Shown here: piece by piece, positions 45,701-55,139 of the stretch
Position numbering within the stretch: position 1 is the stretch's first letter
How the letters are laid out: each line of letters begins with the position of its first letter
Assembly (NCBI GenBank): GCA_029168955.1
Contig: JAPDOI010001579.1
Coordinates: forward strand, 98,443 to 162,442
Direction: 5' to 3'
DNA: 64,000 nt
Origin: Aplectana chamaeleonis
Taxonomy: Eukaryota > Nematoda > Chromadorea > Rhabditida > Cosmocercidae
The notes under the pieces: model-generated
Told to the model about the DNA's origin: nothing
Databases searched by the model: none
The model's input: only the letters and a program-made list of their open reading frames with translations
Translations under genes and position numbers: made by a program

Positions 45701-47024
45701 GAGGTCCTGCACACAATATACGACGTCCTGCACAACCCTACTGGGTCCTGTCCACGTCTCATGATGTTCTGTACACTCCTACTGAGGTCCTACACACTAT
45801 CTACGACGTCCTGCGAACCCCTACTGGGGTCCTGCACACGTTCCATGATGTCCTGCACACTCCTACTGAGGTCCTGCACACAATCTACGACGTCCTGCAC
45901 AACCCTACTGGGGTCCTGCACACGTCCCGTGATGTCCTGCACACTCCTACTGAGGTCCTGCACACAATCTACGACGTCCTGCACAACCCTACTGGGGTTA
46001 TGCACACGTTCCATGATGTCCTGCACACTTCCACTAAGGTCCTGCACACAATCTACGACGTCCTGCACAACCCTACTGGGGTCCTGCACACGTCCCGTGA
46101 TGTCCTGCACACTCCTACTGAGGTCCTGCACACAATATACGACGTCCTGCACAACCCTACTGGAGTTCTGCATACGTTCCATGATGTCCTGAACACTCCT
46201 GCTCAGGTCCTGCACACAATCTACGACGTCCTGCACAACCCTACTGGGATCTTGCACTTGTTCCATGATGCCCTGCACACTCCTACTGAGGTCCTGCACA
46301 CGTACCATGATGTCCTGCACACCCCTACTGGGGTCCTGCACACGTATCATGATGCCTTGCACACTCCTAATGAGGTCCTGCACACAATCTACGACGTCCT
46401 GCACAACCCTACTGGGGTAATACACACGTTCCATGATGTCCTGAGCACTCCTACTGAGGTCCTGCACACAATCTACGACGTCCTGCACAACCCTACTGGG
46501 GTAATACACACATTCCATGATGTCCTGCGCACTCCTACTGAGGTCCTGCACACAATCTACGACGCCCTGCACAACCCTACTGGGATCCTGCACACGTTCC
46601 ATGATGTCCTGCACACTCCTACTGAGGTCCTGCACACCCCACTGGGGTCCTGCACACGTCCCATGATGTCCTGCCCACCTCTGCTCGGGTCCTGCACACG
46701 TTCCATGATGTCCTGCACAACCCTGCTGGGGTCCTGCACACGTTAGGTTGAGATAATATTTGCATTGCTGAATTTGTGCTATACTCTCCTATCAAAGACA
46801 CCGTTAGAGCTTTCCAAAATATGAGCACCTGTTCCACTTTCACAAAGCGTCCATAATGACATTCCCTGACGTAGTTTTTTTTAGAATACGCGTGCAGTTT
46901 TAGAATCCTAGAAAAAAGAGAAACCATCGTTGATGGGTTGCATTGATCAGTTCAGTGGCGCCAGCAATCACTCGCCCACCGTCTTGGAGTGAATTCATGC
47001 ATACACACTATTCATTTTCATTAA

Positions 47025-47679
47025 AGGCACAGTCCAAACTCAGAATCGATTTTTCGTATTTCTGATTATCTTGGAGAAAATTTCACGCTGATCACAATGG
47101 TGTCTCCAGAATCGCTCAGAACTCACTACGAACCGAGGTACGGCTTCTCGAAAATTTTAGTTTTGAACGGCTAGAAGTTCGCGGACGAGTTGGGGGCCTC
47201 CTAAATAGGCAGCAGCGACCGTTTATCCACATTGTTATAGCACTGAATACGCAGGAAAATGACAAGCTGAAACTTGTTGAAACTCGGTAGAGCATTTCCA
47301 CTGGCAAAACCATGAGATGGAACACGTATGGATAAACAGTCACTGCTGCCTGTTTAGGTTTTCTCGACGAGTTGTCTTGAGCCTGCATTTTCTCGTTATT
47401 CGCAGTCATCGTTTTGAAGCAGGCCACAATATAAAGGCAGACCGAAAACAAATCGAAGAACATAGGTTTTGAATAAAATCATTAACGCGTCTCTTCCCTA
47501 TTGAGGTCGGAAACCTGGCAGTGGGCGTTACGCATTTTTTCTTCAAGGAAGCGTGGTCGACTTTTTCCTAGCTTTTTCTCGCTTATTTGAGCGAATTAGG
47601 ATTTCGCGCTTGGCAGGGTTGCTATAGGCAGCGACCGGACCATAGTATCAAAAATTACCTCTGAGGTTGGACTGTGCCT
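47025..47679. mobile_element. TTAA-flanked element, family F
   Basis: 655 bp between TTAA (47021-47024) and TTAA (47680-47683). Ends AGGCACAGTCCAAACTCAGA and, inverted, AGGCACAGTCCAACCTCAGA. The termini resemble family C but the body differs. A minus-strand frame at 47116-47463 has no recognisable domain. Its right TTAA is shared with the family D copy that hosts the LTR retrotransposon. Confidence 0.85.
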
Positions 47680-47683
47680 TTAA

Positions 47684-47703
47684 AGGCATCGTTTACGATG
47701 AAT
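47684..47703 (+). mobile_element. 5' end of the family D MITE hosting the LTR retrotransposon
   Basis: AGGCATCGTTTACGATGAAT matches the start of family D at 28836. The element is cut after GAAT by the LTR retrotransposon and resumes at 57426 with GAATTTCG, as in the uninterrupted copies. Confidence 0.85.
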
Positions 47704-48243
47704 AGTCGAACGAATGTGGAATGAATTGTCTGGCAAATTCAACCGTCAAACAGTTAGTCCCAATCCGGACCAAACTTTCACTCGAATCCGAGTGTTTTGA
47801 GAAGAAATTAGAGAGTAGAAAAAAATGTGAACAAAAATTTATTCTAAAGGAACTACTACAAGATAAGCAAAACTATCGAATTCAGTACAGGAAAGAGATA
47901 GCAGAGGACGAGCACCGTCCACTGCCTCGCGAGAGAAGAAGACTGATCCTGAAGACCGAAGAGGGGGGTGTGGCCTGGTCCTTGCGTGGGTAGTTTCTGG
48001 TGGGCGGGTCGTAAGAGACAGGCACCGGCCGGCACGGAAGTTGGCACCGGCCAGCACCGACGGCCACTGACCGAGCGAGGCGAGGAAATCGATTTCATCA
48101 CACTGTTAGAGAAAACGGTCAAGTAGGAAACGGTAATGTACAAAACGAGAGTGAGGTATCAGGAAAATGTAACGTACAAAACAAGAGTGATGTATTAGGA
48201 AAATATAACATACAAAACAACAGTGATGTATCATTTAACCACA
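47704..48243 (-). repeat. 3' LTR of the Ty3/gypsy element
   Basis: 540 bp. On the element strand it begins TGTGGTTAAATGATACATC and ends CATTCGTTCGACT, so it starts with the usual TG but does not end in CA. It differs from the 5' LTR at about twenty positions, mostly near the middle (47920-48020) and at the outer end. Confidence 0.9.
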
Positions 48244-48286
48244 TGGGGGCCCTCAAAGAAAGAAGCGCTTCCACTGCGCGACATAC

Positions 48287-50380
48287 TCAAAAATGGGAAC
48301 CACGACCGCCTCTCACCGAGCGCCTGGAGAAAGTTTGACGTTCGAATGCTTTACCACGAAAAGAGGAGCCGGATCTTTTGAAGTTGGAACGATCCGCATA
48401 TGGCGCGTTCATCTGACGACTTCCGCTAGGTGCAAAACGCCATGGACGGCTCCTCTGGTTGATCCTTTGAAACTCCGTCAGTTTCAGCACGCCGCTGTAC
48501 TGCTTGATGGTGGCATTCCAGAATCGCTTGGCCGCGCTCTGCGTAAAATGACGACCAGAAACCAGATTGATCTTATCCGCCAAGATCTTGAACGGGGCAT
48601 CGACCATATTTCCTTGAGTTTTTGTCGGAAGCAGGCAACGAATCCGTTGCTTCAAGTTCGGCCTCTGCACGATGGTTTCCTCCATGAGGTCCCTGATGAC
48701 ATCCACTGATTTGCTCCAGTCATCGTCAACCTGGGGTCCAGCCAACGCGATCAGTTCGGCTCCCTTAGCGACCGACTGGAGTAGGTAGTACCATGCGCTT
48801 CTCCAGCGTAGCGGCTCCGCGTATCTACCCGAGGACACCAAAACAATCGCGCAAAATTCTTCGTTGAACCGCTCCGGTTCGATCTCCTCTGGGGCGGTGA
48901 CTACGTTTGTCGTAGTTGTTATCGACTTGAAACATTCCGTCACGTCTTCGAAGCCTTCGGGCAACAGAAGCAGTGTTCGCCGTGCCTTCAGGGATTTCCA
49001 GCTCTCTTCTGTCCACGGGTTCTCATTGGCGTATTTCTTCGCCTCCTCATGCATTCGCGGTAGGTGATACGGATCCGTAGCACTGTGGGGTACACAAATA
49101 GACAGATTTTCCATGGCATCAGAAACACTGGCGAGAGTGAGATGGATACAATGATGTCGATAATAGGACAAAGCAAGTCCCAAACATGACGGGGTAAGAA
49201 TGTCATAAGACAGGTCCAACATACGAGCCAAACGAAAAGTATCGGGAACATGAGTTTGGCTAACAACAGTAAATATGCGTGCAAGCTCATACGGAGATGC
49301 AAATGAAAATGAGATCAATGGGCTGGTCGGCAGAAAATCTTTGGCGACACCATCCGCTGAACACGAAACACGTTTTCCATTGGCCGTTAATCCTCCAGGG
49401 CAGCGCCAGTCGACATGGCAAACGTTGTCAGCTGACGACAGGACCTTGCTGAAAAATATAGATTGAATACTCGACACTCTGAGGACTCTGTCCGACCTTG
49501 TGATCGGAGCAGTTCTTCTACCCTTTTTACCGCGCGTTGTACTTCCTTTCACCGGAGTATTATCAATTTCAGTGGGCAGTTTTATAAGATGATCAAACCG
49601 AACCCTCTGTGGTTCCTGGTTTACACCGATTAGGGTTATCAAAGCCGAGTTCGAACTAGCTTCTATTGCTCGATATGGACCAGACCAGTCTGTAACCAAT
49701 TTCGGGTGGCGCGACTTCCTTTTTTCGGCTGGCAGCCTCATGTAAACCCTGTCCCCAGGCTTGAAAACGTGAGACTTAAAGGTCTTATTCCGTTTGTCAT
49801 AGTTGGCCTTCATTTGATCACGGTAGTCCTTGGCGTTTTCGTTAATACAATCTCGCGCCAATTTTAGACCACAAAGAAGGTCCGTCTTATATGTGTCATA
49901 GTCAACCAGGTACGGCGACAAGTGTTCGGAAGGGATGACTGCTGAAGGGTATTTTGGGTCACAACCGTATAGCAGGAAGTGAGGGCTCTCGCCTGTTGCG
50001 CGATGAGTGGACGCATTATACGCATACACTACAGTCGGCAAGATCCGATCCCATTCTGCTGGCACTACGGTTTTCTTTTTGAGCATTCGGACTATCGTTC
50101 CGTTGACGCGTTTCGTCAATCCATTTTCACTAGGACAATAACCCTTCGTAAACTTTTGCTCAATACCCATCACTTGACACAGTGCGGTCATTATGGCATT
50201 TTCGAACTCACTCCCTCGGTCCGAGAGAAGAATCCCAGGCCACCGACCAGCGCCACATATCCAATTACTGAGAATCACCTCCGCAACAGTCTCAGCCTTT
50301 TTATCCGGGACCGGATAAGCACCAAGGTATTTAGTAAAAAGGTCGATTACTGCGACCGCGGGTCGTCGATCCCATTTCAA
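48287..50380 (-). CDS. Integrase core and long C-terminal extension of gypsy Pol
   Basis: 697 codons. The first ~150 residues are the retroviral-type integrase core: Asp in 'AVIDLFTKY', Asp in 'LLSDRGSEFEN', and Glu in 'SENGLTKRVNG'. Then come 'YNASTHRATGESPHFLLYG' and a chromatin/DNA-binding-like segment with 'FKPGDRVYMRLP' and 'WSGPYRAIE' (about residues 200-260). About 390 further residues follow in the same frame with no recognised domain, no membrane segment and a basic, Arg/Gly/Ser-rich end ('SVRGGRGSHF'). The frame joins the preceding RT frame through a shift near 50375. The stop lies about 45 bp before the 3' LTR. The extension could be a nucleic-acid-binding accessory part; that is inference. 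Confidence 0.85.
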   Translation of the reverse strand: MKWDRRPAVAVIDLFTKYLGAYPVPDKKAETVAEVILSNWICGAGRWPGILLSDRGSEFENAIMTALCQVMGIEQKFTKGYCPSENGLTKRVNGTIVRMLKKKTVVPAEWDRILPTVVYAYNASTHRATGESPHFLLYGCDPKYPSAVIPSEHLSPYLVDYDTYKTDLLCGLKLARDCINENAKDYRDQMKANYDKRNKTFKSHVFKPGDRVYMRLPAEKRKSRHPKLVTDWSGPYRAIEASSNSALITLIGVNQEPQRVRFDHLIKLPTEIDNTPVKGSTTRGKKGRRTAPITRSDRVLRVSSIQSIFFSKVLSSADNVCHVDWRCPGGLTANGKRVSCSADGVAKDFLPTSPLISFSFASPYELARIFTVVSQTHVPDTFRLARMLDLSYDILTPSCLGLALSYYRHHCIHLTLASVSDAMENLSICVPHSATDPYHLPRMHEEAKKYANENPWTEESWKSLKARRTLLLLPEGFEDVTECFKSITTTTNVVTAPEEIEPERFNEEFCAIVLVSSGRYAEPLRWRSAWYYLLQSVAKGAELIALAGPQVDDDWSKSVDVIRDLMEETIVQRPNLKQRIRCLLPTKTQGNMVDAPFKILADKINLVSGRHFTQSAAKRFWNATIKQYSGVLKLTEFQRINQRSRPWRFAPSGSRQMNAPYADRSNFKRSGSSFRGKAFERQTFSRRSVRGGRGSHF

Positions 50381-51995
50381 GCAGATCTACGCCCACTATC
50401 TGAAGCGGTCTTACTACTTCCATTGGACGCAGTGGTGGAACGTTCTCCGTTCTGCTATTCGTAAGGAAACACTGCTGGCATCCACGACACCAATATACGA
50501 GGTCCTGGTGCATACCGGGCCAAAACACCTTATTTTTCATCTGCAGGAACATTTTCTGCGCGCTGAAATGTCCACCTAGCACACCGGAATGAGCTTCGTT
50601 AAACACTTCGCGACGCTGGGAGCGAGGTACCACCATGGCCGTCAAGCAATCCTCATTGCTCAACCAGAACTTTCCATCGCGGACAACGAAATCCGTCGTA
50701 CAAAGAACCTTGGAGTGACGTGGGAGTCTGACTTCCTCCGACTTACCGTTCTCTGTGGCTATTATCAGTCTGGAGAAGTCTGAGTCCTGCTTCATTTCCG
50801 TAAGCCACGCGTGTTCTTGCACTGTGCAGACTACTTTTTCATCCTCAGCATACCCATGAGGGTCGGTATGACATTGTGGAAGACCACGCGATAGCGCATC
50901 CGCCACCACATTGGCTGTTCCTTTCACAAATTCTATGGTCAGATCATAGCGCTGCACTTCCAAGGCCCAACGCAATACCCGCGGAGAGACATTGGCTCTT
51001 TTAAACAACGAGGTGAGTGCAGAATGATCTGTCCGTAATATCGTCTTCACGCCATAAATGAAATAATGGAACTTTTTCAGACTATAAACCAGAGCCAACG
51101 CTTCCTGATCGGTCACGTGATAGTTCTTTTCGGCACCGGTTAGATGTTTTGAGGCAAAAAATATTGGGTGTAGCATGGAGTCATCCCCCTCTTGCGCTAG
51201 AACCGCGCCAATCCCAACTCTACTAGCATCCGTGTATATAACAAAGGGGCGTGATCCGTCCCTTGCCTTCTCGATATTCGGCTGAGCTAAAACCGGAGTT
51301 TCCGTCAAGGCCTTTTTCAACAACCGAAACGCTTCATCATGTTCCTCTATCCAGATGAACGCTCTCTTTGGACTGGTAAGTTCATACAGTGGTTTCGAGA
51401 CCTGCGAAAATCGCAGCACAAACTTACGGTAATACCCCGCCATTCCGAGAAAAGTTCGTAATTGACCTATGCTCTCAGGACGAGGGTAATTCTCGATGCG
51501 GACCACTTTTTCCGGGTCGGCTCTCAGTCCATTTCCGTCCACAACGTGTCCGAGGAACTCTAGCTTAGGTTCTAGCATTCGGCACTTCTGCGGTTTCACC
51601 TTTAGCTGCGCTCTACGGAATGCTTCTAGAACACTTCTCAAAACAACTTCATGTCTCTCAATACTTTCAGTCGCAATCAAAATATCATCGATATAAACTG
51701 AAACTTCAGGGCCCATCAGTTCTCCCAGCACCTTATCCATAAGCCTCTGGAATTTAGCTGGTGCGGTGGTAAGTCCAAAAGGTAGAACTTTGAACTGTAA
51801 CTGGCCTGACGTGGTCGTGAAAGCACTAATTTCTTTAGCACGTTCCGTAAGAGGTACTTGCCAATAACCACTGGCTAAATCGAGAGAAGTGAACCACCGT
51901 TTTCCCTGCGAATTCTGCAGCGTAACATCGATAGGTGGTAGAGGATAGCTATCCTTTTTAGTCAATTTATTGACCTCTCGATAATCAACACACAA
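50331..51995 (-). CDS. Gypsy reverse transcriptase, RNase H and integrase zinc domain
   Basis: 554 codons. RT: 'CVDYREVNKLTKKDSYPLPP', 'SLDLASGYWQVPL', 'PFGLTTAPAKFQRLMD', and the catalytic 'VYIDDILIAT' (about 51684). Next are the connection ('FLGMAGYYRKF') and RNase H ('FVIYTDASRVGIGAVLAQ', 'YHVTDQEALALVY', 'LRTDHSALTSL', 'VADALSRG'). The integrase zinc domain follows, with two His in 'HSGVLGGH' and two Cys in 'CRGCQQC'. It lacks its own natural start: an indel in T7 (52012-52018) separates it from the upstream frame, and a shift near 50375 leads into the integrase core. Confidence 0.9.
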   Translation of the reverse strand: MCVDYREVNKLTKKDSYPLPPIDVTLQNSQGKRWFTSLDLASGYWQVPLTERAKEISAFTTTSGQLQFKVLPFGLTTAPAKFQRLMDKVLGELMGPEVSVYIDDILIATESIERHEVVLRSVLEAFRRAQLKVKPQKCRMLEPKLEFLGHVVDGNGLRADPEKVVRIENYPRPESIGQLRTFLGMAGYYRKFVLRFSQVSKPLYELTSPKRAFIWIEEHDEAFRLLKKALTETPVLAQPNIEKARDGSRPFVIYTDASRVGIGAVLAQEGDDSMLHPIFFASKHLTGAEKNYHVTDQEALALVYSLKKFHYFIYGVKTILRTDHSALTSLFKRANVSPRVLRWALEVQRYDLTIEFVKGTANVVADALSRGLPQCHTDPHGYAEDEKVVCTVQEHAWLTEMKQDSDFSRLIIATENGKSEEVRLPRHSKVLCTTDFVVRDGKFWLSNEDCLTAMVVPRSQRREVFNEAHSGVLGGHFSAQKMFLQMKNKVFWPGMHQDLVYWCRGCQQCFLTNSRTENVPPLRPMEVVRPLQIVGVDLLEMGSTTRGRSNRPFY

Positions 51996-52422
51996 CCGTG
52001 TCGTACTGTCCTTTTTTTGCTACGAGTACAATAGGAGACGCCCAGAGTGACTGACTGTCCTCAATCACGTTTCTTTCCTTCAGATTTTTCAGCATGGTGT
52101 CCACTTCCTTACGCCCACCGTAAGGTACAGGTCTGGTTTTCGGCCTTATGAGCTGATGGTTACTCACGTCAATACCATGTGCGACAAGTGTGGTCTGAGT
52201 GAGCTCCGCGTCTGAAATCGCGAATACATCATGAAACTCTTCAACCACTGTTCGAATCAGGGCAGGCATTGCTCCAGCCTTCCTGTTTTGGTCTAGCATT
52301 TCCACCAATAACCTGATTCGTTCACGTTCTTCAGGCACAGACTGCGGATTCAGCACAAGCATATCACCAGGCACATCGGCTACTTTTGGGTCAACCCATG
52401 TGTCCATGGACCATTCCCCCAA
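51985..52422 (-). CDS. N-terminal part of gypsy RT (frame segment)
   Basis: 145 codons with 'VVEEFHDVFAISDAEL', 'HGIDVSNHQLIRPKTRPVPY' and 'VIEDSQSLWASPIVLVAKK', the typical segment linking protease to RT in Ty3/gypsy elements. It ends a few codons after 'VAKK' because of the T7 indel. The upstream join is a shift in the C5 run at 52416-52420. Confidence 0.8.
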   Translation of the reverse strand: MGEWSMDTWVDPKVADVPGDMLVLNPQSVPEERERIRLLVEMLDQNRKAGAMPALIRTVVEEFHDVFAISDAELTQTTLVAHGIDVSNHQLIRPKTRPVPYGGRKEVDTMLKNLKERNVIEDSQSLWASPIVLVAKKGQYDTVVC

Positions 52423-52751
52423 ATTTTCGCCTCCCCAATTACCCAGGGTTCTGCACCTCTATTCATAACGGATATCTCAGCTTTTCCTTCCTTTATCTGG
52501 CACACTCCCGACTCTATCCGTGGGTTTTCCGACCAGAATACACAGGGACCGTGACGATTACCTCCTGATATCCGAACAGTAGCAACCCCGCCGGGCGCAA
52601 TTATCACCCTTCGACTGGACATGGCCAAATCGTCGCGAGAATTCGGTTCAGGACAGCTACTCGCCGTCAAAAGAGGCTGCTTGCAACTTTTTGAGGACAC
52701 CGTTATGGTGATTCCCAAGTCAGACAGCGCGTTAGTGCCCAATAACATCAT
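52380..52751 (-). CDS. C-terminal part of gypsy protease region (frame segment)
   Basis: Begins 'MLLGTNALSDLGI', matching the flap/C-terminal strand 'ILG-x-D-x-L' region of retropepsins, followed by a spacer with 'VIIAPGGVATVRI'. It is in the same frame as the upstream gag/protease frame and separated from it only by the TAG at 52776-52778. A frameshift at the C5 run (52416-52420) leads into the RT frame. Confidence 0.7.
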   Translation of the reverse strand: MMLLGTNALSDLGITITVSSKSCKQPLLTASSCPEPNSRDDLAMSSRRVIIAPGGVATVRISGGNRHGPCVFWSENPRIESGVCQIKEGKAEISVMNRGAEPWVIGEAKIWGNGPWTHGLTQK

Positions 52752-52775
52752 GCTATCATCACTCTTCTGGACATG

Positions 52776-53740
52776 CTAATGTACGCAAGCCGTACTATCA
52801 CCATTCACGCTCACTTCCGTCACGATTTCCGACAGAAATGTCATTTCGTTGCCCGAGGCATCCACCAATGTTCTCATTTTTCCGTCACCGACTATACACG
52901 CCTTTTGGTCAAGATCGACGCCATGCTCAGGTGCCTGGGTTAACAGACCGACAGGGACAATTGAGATCACTGCTCCAGTATCTATCAAAGCTTTTGTAGT
53001 AATGCCGAATACCTCAACATCAAAAATGCAAGCCTTGCCAACGACCTGTGGCTGCGCGTCTCTGAAGCTTTCCCTCTTTTTTACCGCCTTACACCACCAA
53101 TCCAGTTCGGAAACAAGCGATATTCCGCCTACCGTACCACTGGGCGCGTGGTTAGTGCTTATACCGTTTCCCCGCTCTCGAGGATTACGATGCACTGGCT
53201 TTCCTCTATCACTCTTCGGACAAAGAGTAGCTACATGACCTGGCTCTCCACACTTGAAGCACTTAACTGGGGTCTTCCGAAACGAAGAAGCATCCTTCCT
53301 TTGACTGCTACTAGCTGGTGATTCATGCTTCCGAGAATCGATCGCCATCCGATCGGTATTGTTTTTCTTGAAGCGGCTACTGTGGCTTGGTGTAGACTTA
53401 TACGAGCCTAACTGCAACTTCTCTAGTCGCAGAGCCACCTTATTCACCTCCTCATAAACGTGACCTTCAGGCGCATCAAGTGCAGCCAACATGTGGTAAG
53501 AATTTCGCCAATGTTGAAGACATGAGTACAACTTGGATCCTCTTATGAAATCCCACTCACTGTTAGGATGTATCCTCCTAGACAGGTCTTCCATACGGCA
53601 ACAAAAATCAACTACCGACTCGCCTTCTCTTTTCGAAAGCTGCTCCCACTCTCCAACGTTCTTTAGCCGTTCGCAAGGATCTCTACGAGCCTCCTTTAGG
53701 GACCTTACCACCTCATCATATGTTCCCTCCCGAACATTTC
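52776..53740 (-). CDS. Gag C-terminal part with zinc knuckle, and protease
   Basis: Starts within gag at the insertion boundary and contains a capsid-like segment ('SKREGESVVDFCCRMEDL'). A CCHC knuckle follows, 'CFKCGEPGHVATLC' (about 53226-53267), for genome RNA binding, then the protease active site 'ALIDTGAVISIV' (about 52972-53000). Gag and protease are in one frame. An in-frame TAG at 52776-52778 stops it before the protease C-terminus. The gag N-terminus lies beyond the insertion, at 55752-56836. Confidence 0.85.
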
Positions 53741-54411
53741 GTGGCCACTATACATTGGATCCGACTCACTCATTTTCGGATATCCATCCGAATGAACCGA
53801 AATTTTAATGATTCAAAATCCGATTCACCGAAAAAACGTCAAAATCCGAATGATCCAAAATCCGAATCACCGAAAAAGTGTCAAGTCCGAATGATGTAGA
53901 ATCCGATTCACCGAAAAAACGCCAAAATCCGTTTTATTCAAAATCTGAATCACCGAAATGTGCCATGAGTCGGATAATGATTCGGATACCGAATATCCGA
54001 AAAATGTCATGATTCGGATCGGATAATGAGTCGGATATTGGTAGATTCGGCATGTCCTGTGACTCAAACAAGCGTATCTGATGTCACGACTCGACATTCC
54101 ATTCTACAGTAGCCATACAGGTGAGTAGTTACCCTATATAAAACGTCGTGATTCACATCATTTGAGGCGCGAGCGGCGCGCGAGACGCCTCGGCCTCCGT
54201 GTGCCCTACGCTCTCTCACTGTCTTTAACCTCCGATCCCTACCTGCACGCGTACGAACCAAGTGAATTTCGTCCTTTTATAGCCTGTACACTGCAGACAT
54301 CCAATTGGCGCGCATCGTAAAATTTACGCCGCATTATCTGCGCATCATCAGCCCAGATTTTGCGCATAATTGGCATTGATTCTATTGGTTTGAGTTGTCT
54401 GTGTGACTATA

Positions 54412-54840
54412 GGGCCTTTCAGAGGGGCTCCGCAGCGAAATTTGTGACGTCGCTCTCCAGAGCGAGAGAAAGTGGGCGTGACCATGACTGGTCGCCGAAT
54501 CATATTTCTGTCTCTGCGTCTCTTACCTCTTCGCCGCTGTTTGTTCGATTGGATAAAACAGTGAAATAGGGAAAATAATTATTTTTATAGAGAGTTTATG
54601 GACAGGCAGTAACAAAGTAACATCAAAAAATAGAAAGAAACTAAGGCGGGACGGCAGAGACAAAAATGGTCCAAATCATCTCCACCGCGCGACGTTGCTG
54701 CCGTCGCTGCTAGCTCGCGCACTCTGAAAGCGCGGTCGCCTCCCTCGCACGGTACAGTTTGCGCTGCGTAGCACCCCTCACTCCACATCACTCACACCGT
54801 CACCGCGGCAGCGAGTTTTGCTGCGACGCCACTCTGAAAG
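54412..54840. mobile_element. Possible nested TIR element
   Basis: CTTTCAGAGGGGCTCCGCAG at about 54412 and, inverted at 54816-54840, CTTTCAGAGTGGCGTCGCAG form imperfect TIRs of about 25 bp enclosing 430 bp. The 'ctctgaaag' word also occurs at 54721. No coding capacity, and the target duplication is unclear. It ends just before the TTA-flanked MITE. Confidence 0.4.
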
Positions 54841-54847
54841 ACTCTTA

Positions 54848-55139
54848 GGGGTATGGTATACTTTGCCGCTGTCATGACCGACAGGTATGCAATCTAGCAC
54901 TGCGGGACCTGCATCGTAACAACGGCATCTGTCGTCGTAGGCACGATTATCGCGCGTCTGTCGCAGCGACGTGACGCGGATGGCCGACATACTGCGAATG
55001 GGCTGAAGCCTGTCGCTGCCACTGTCCCTGTCGCGGCCGAAGCTTGCAACACAGTGCGATAGCGACAGGTTAAAAGGGTAGAAGCTCCGCGACCGGCGGT
55101 CGCTGTCGCGGTGCAGAGCGACGCGACATACCATACCCC
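54848..55139. mobile_element. MITE with TTA target duplication (PIF/Harbinger-like)
   Basis: 292 bp with ends GGGGTATGGTAT facing inward and TTA on each side (54845-54847 and 55140-55142). A 3-bp TTA/TWA duplication is a hallmark of PIF/Harbinger. The inside is GC-rich and non-coding. It is nested in the gag-inserted TIR element, giving three levels: MITE in TIR element in LTR retrotransposon. Confidence 0.75.

Larger units (their letters stand above)
30492..46745 (+). repeat. 16.2-kb tandem array of a 21-bp monomer in 42/84-bp higher-order units
   Basis: Almost every monomer starts GTCCTGCACA and is 21 bp long, so the array holds roughly 770 monomers. Four main types follow each other: one ending CTCCTACTGAG, one CAATCTACGAC, one ACCCTACTGGG and one CGTTCCATGAT (often starting GTAATACACA instead). 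Together they form an 84-bp unit that dominates 39-45 kb; the left third is more mixed and closer to a 42-bp unit. Since 21 is divisible by three, one forward frame reads heptads such as VLHTPTE, VLHTIYD, VLHNPTG and VLHTFHD, another forward frame is also open, and the reverse strand reads VQDVVDC-type heptads. The longest forward frame runs 35199-39284 (1361 codons). About fifteen indels not divisible by three break the frames. I regard it as satellite-like, not a gene. Confidence 0.95.

Noticed and set aside
30492..46745. CRISPR-like array
   Set aside because: Monomers are contiguous with no unique spacers, and there are no cas genes.
47839..48143. Small frames in the LTRs, repeated at 57021-57325
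   Set aside because: They fall entirely in the two LTR copies in shadow frames and lack any domain.
48287..49500. Envelope gene downstream of gypsy integrase
   Set aside because: No signal peptide, membrane anchor or cleavage motif is visible, and the sequence is in frame with Pol.
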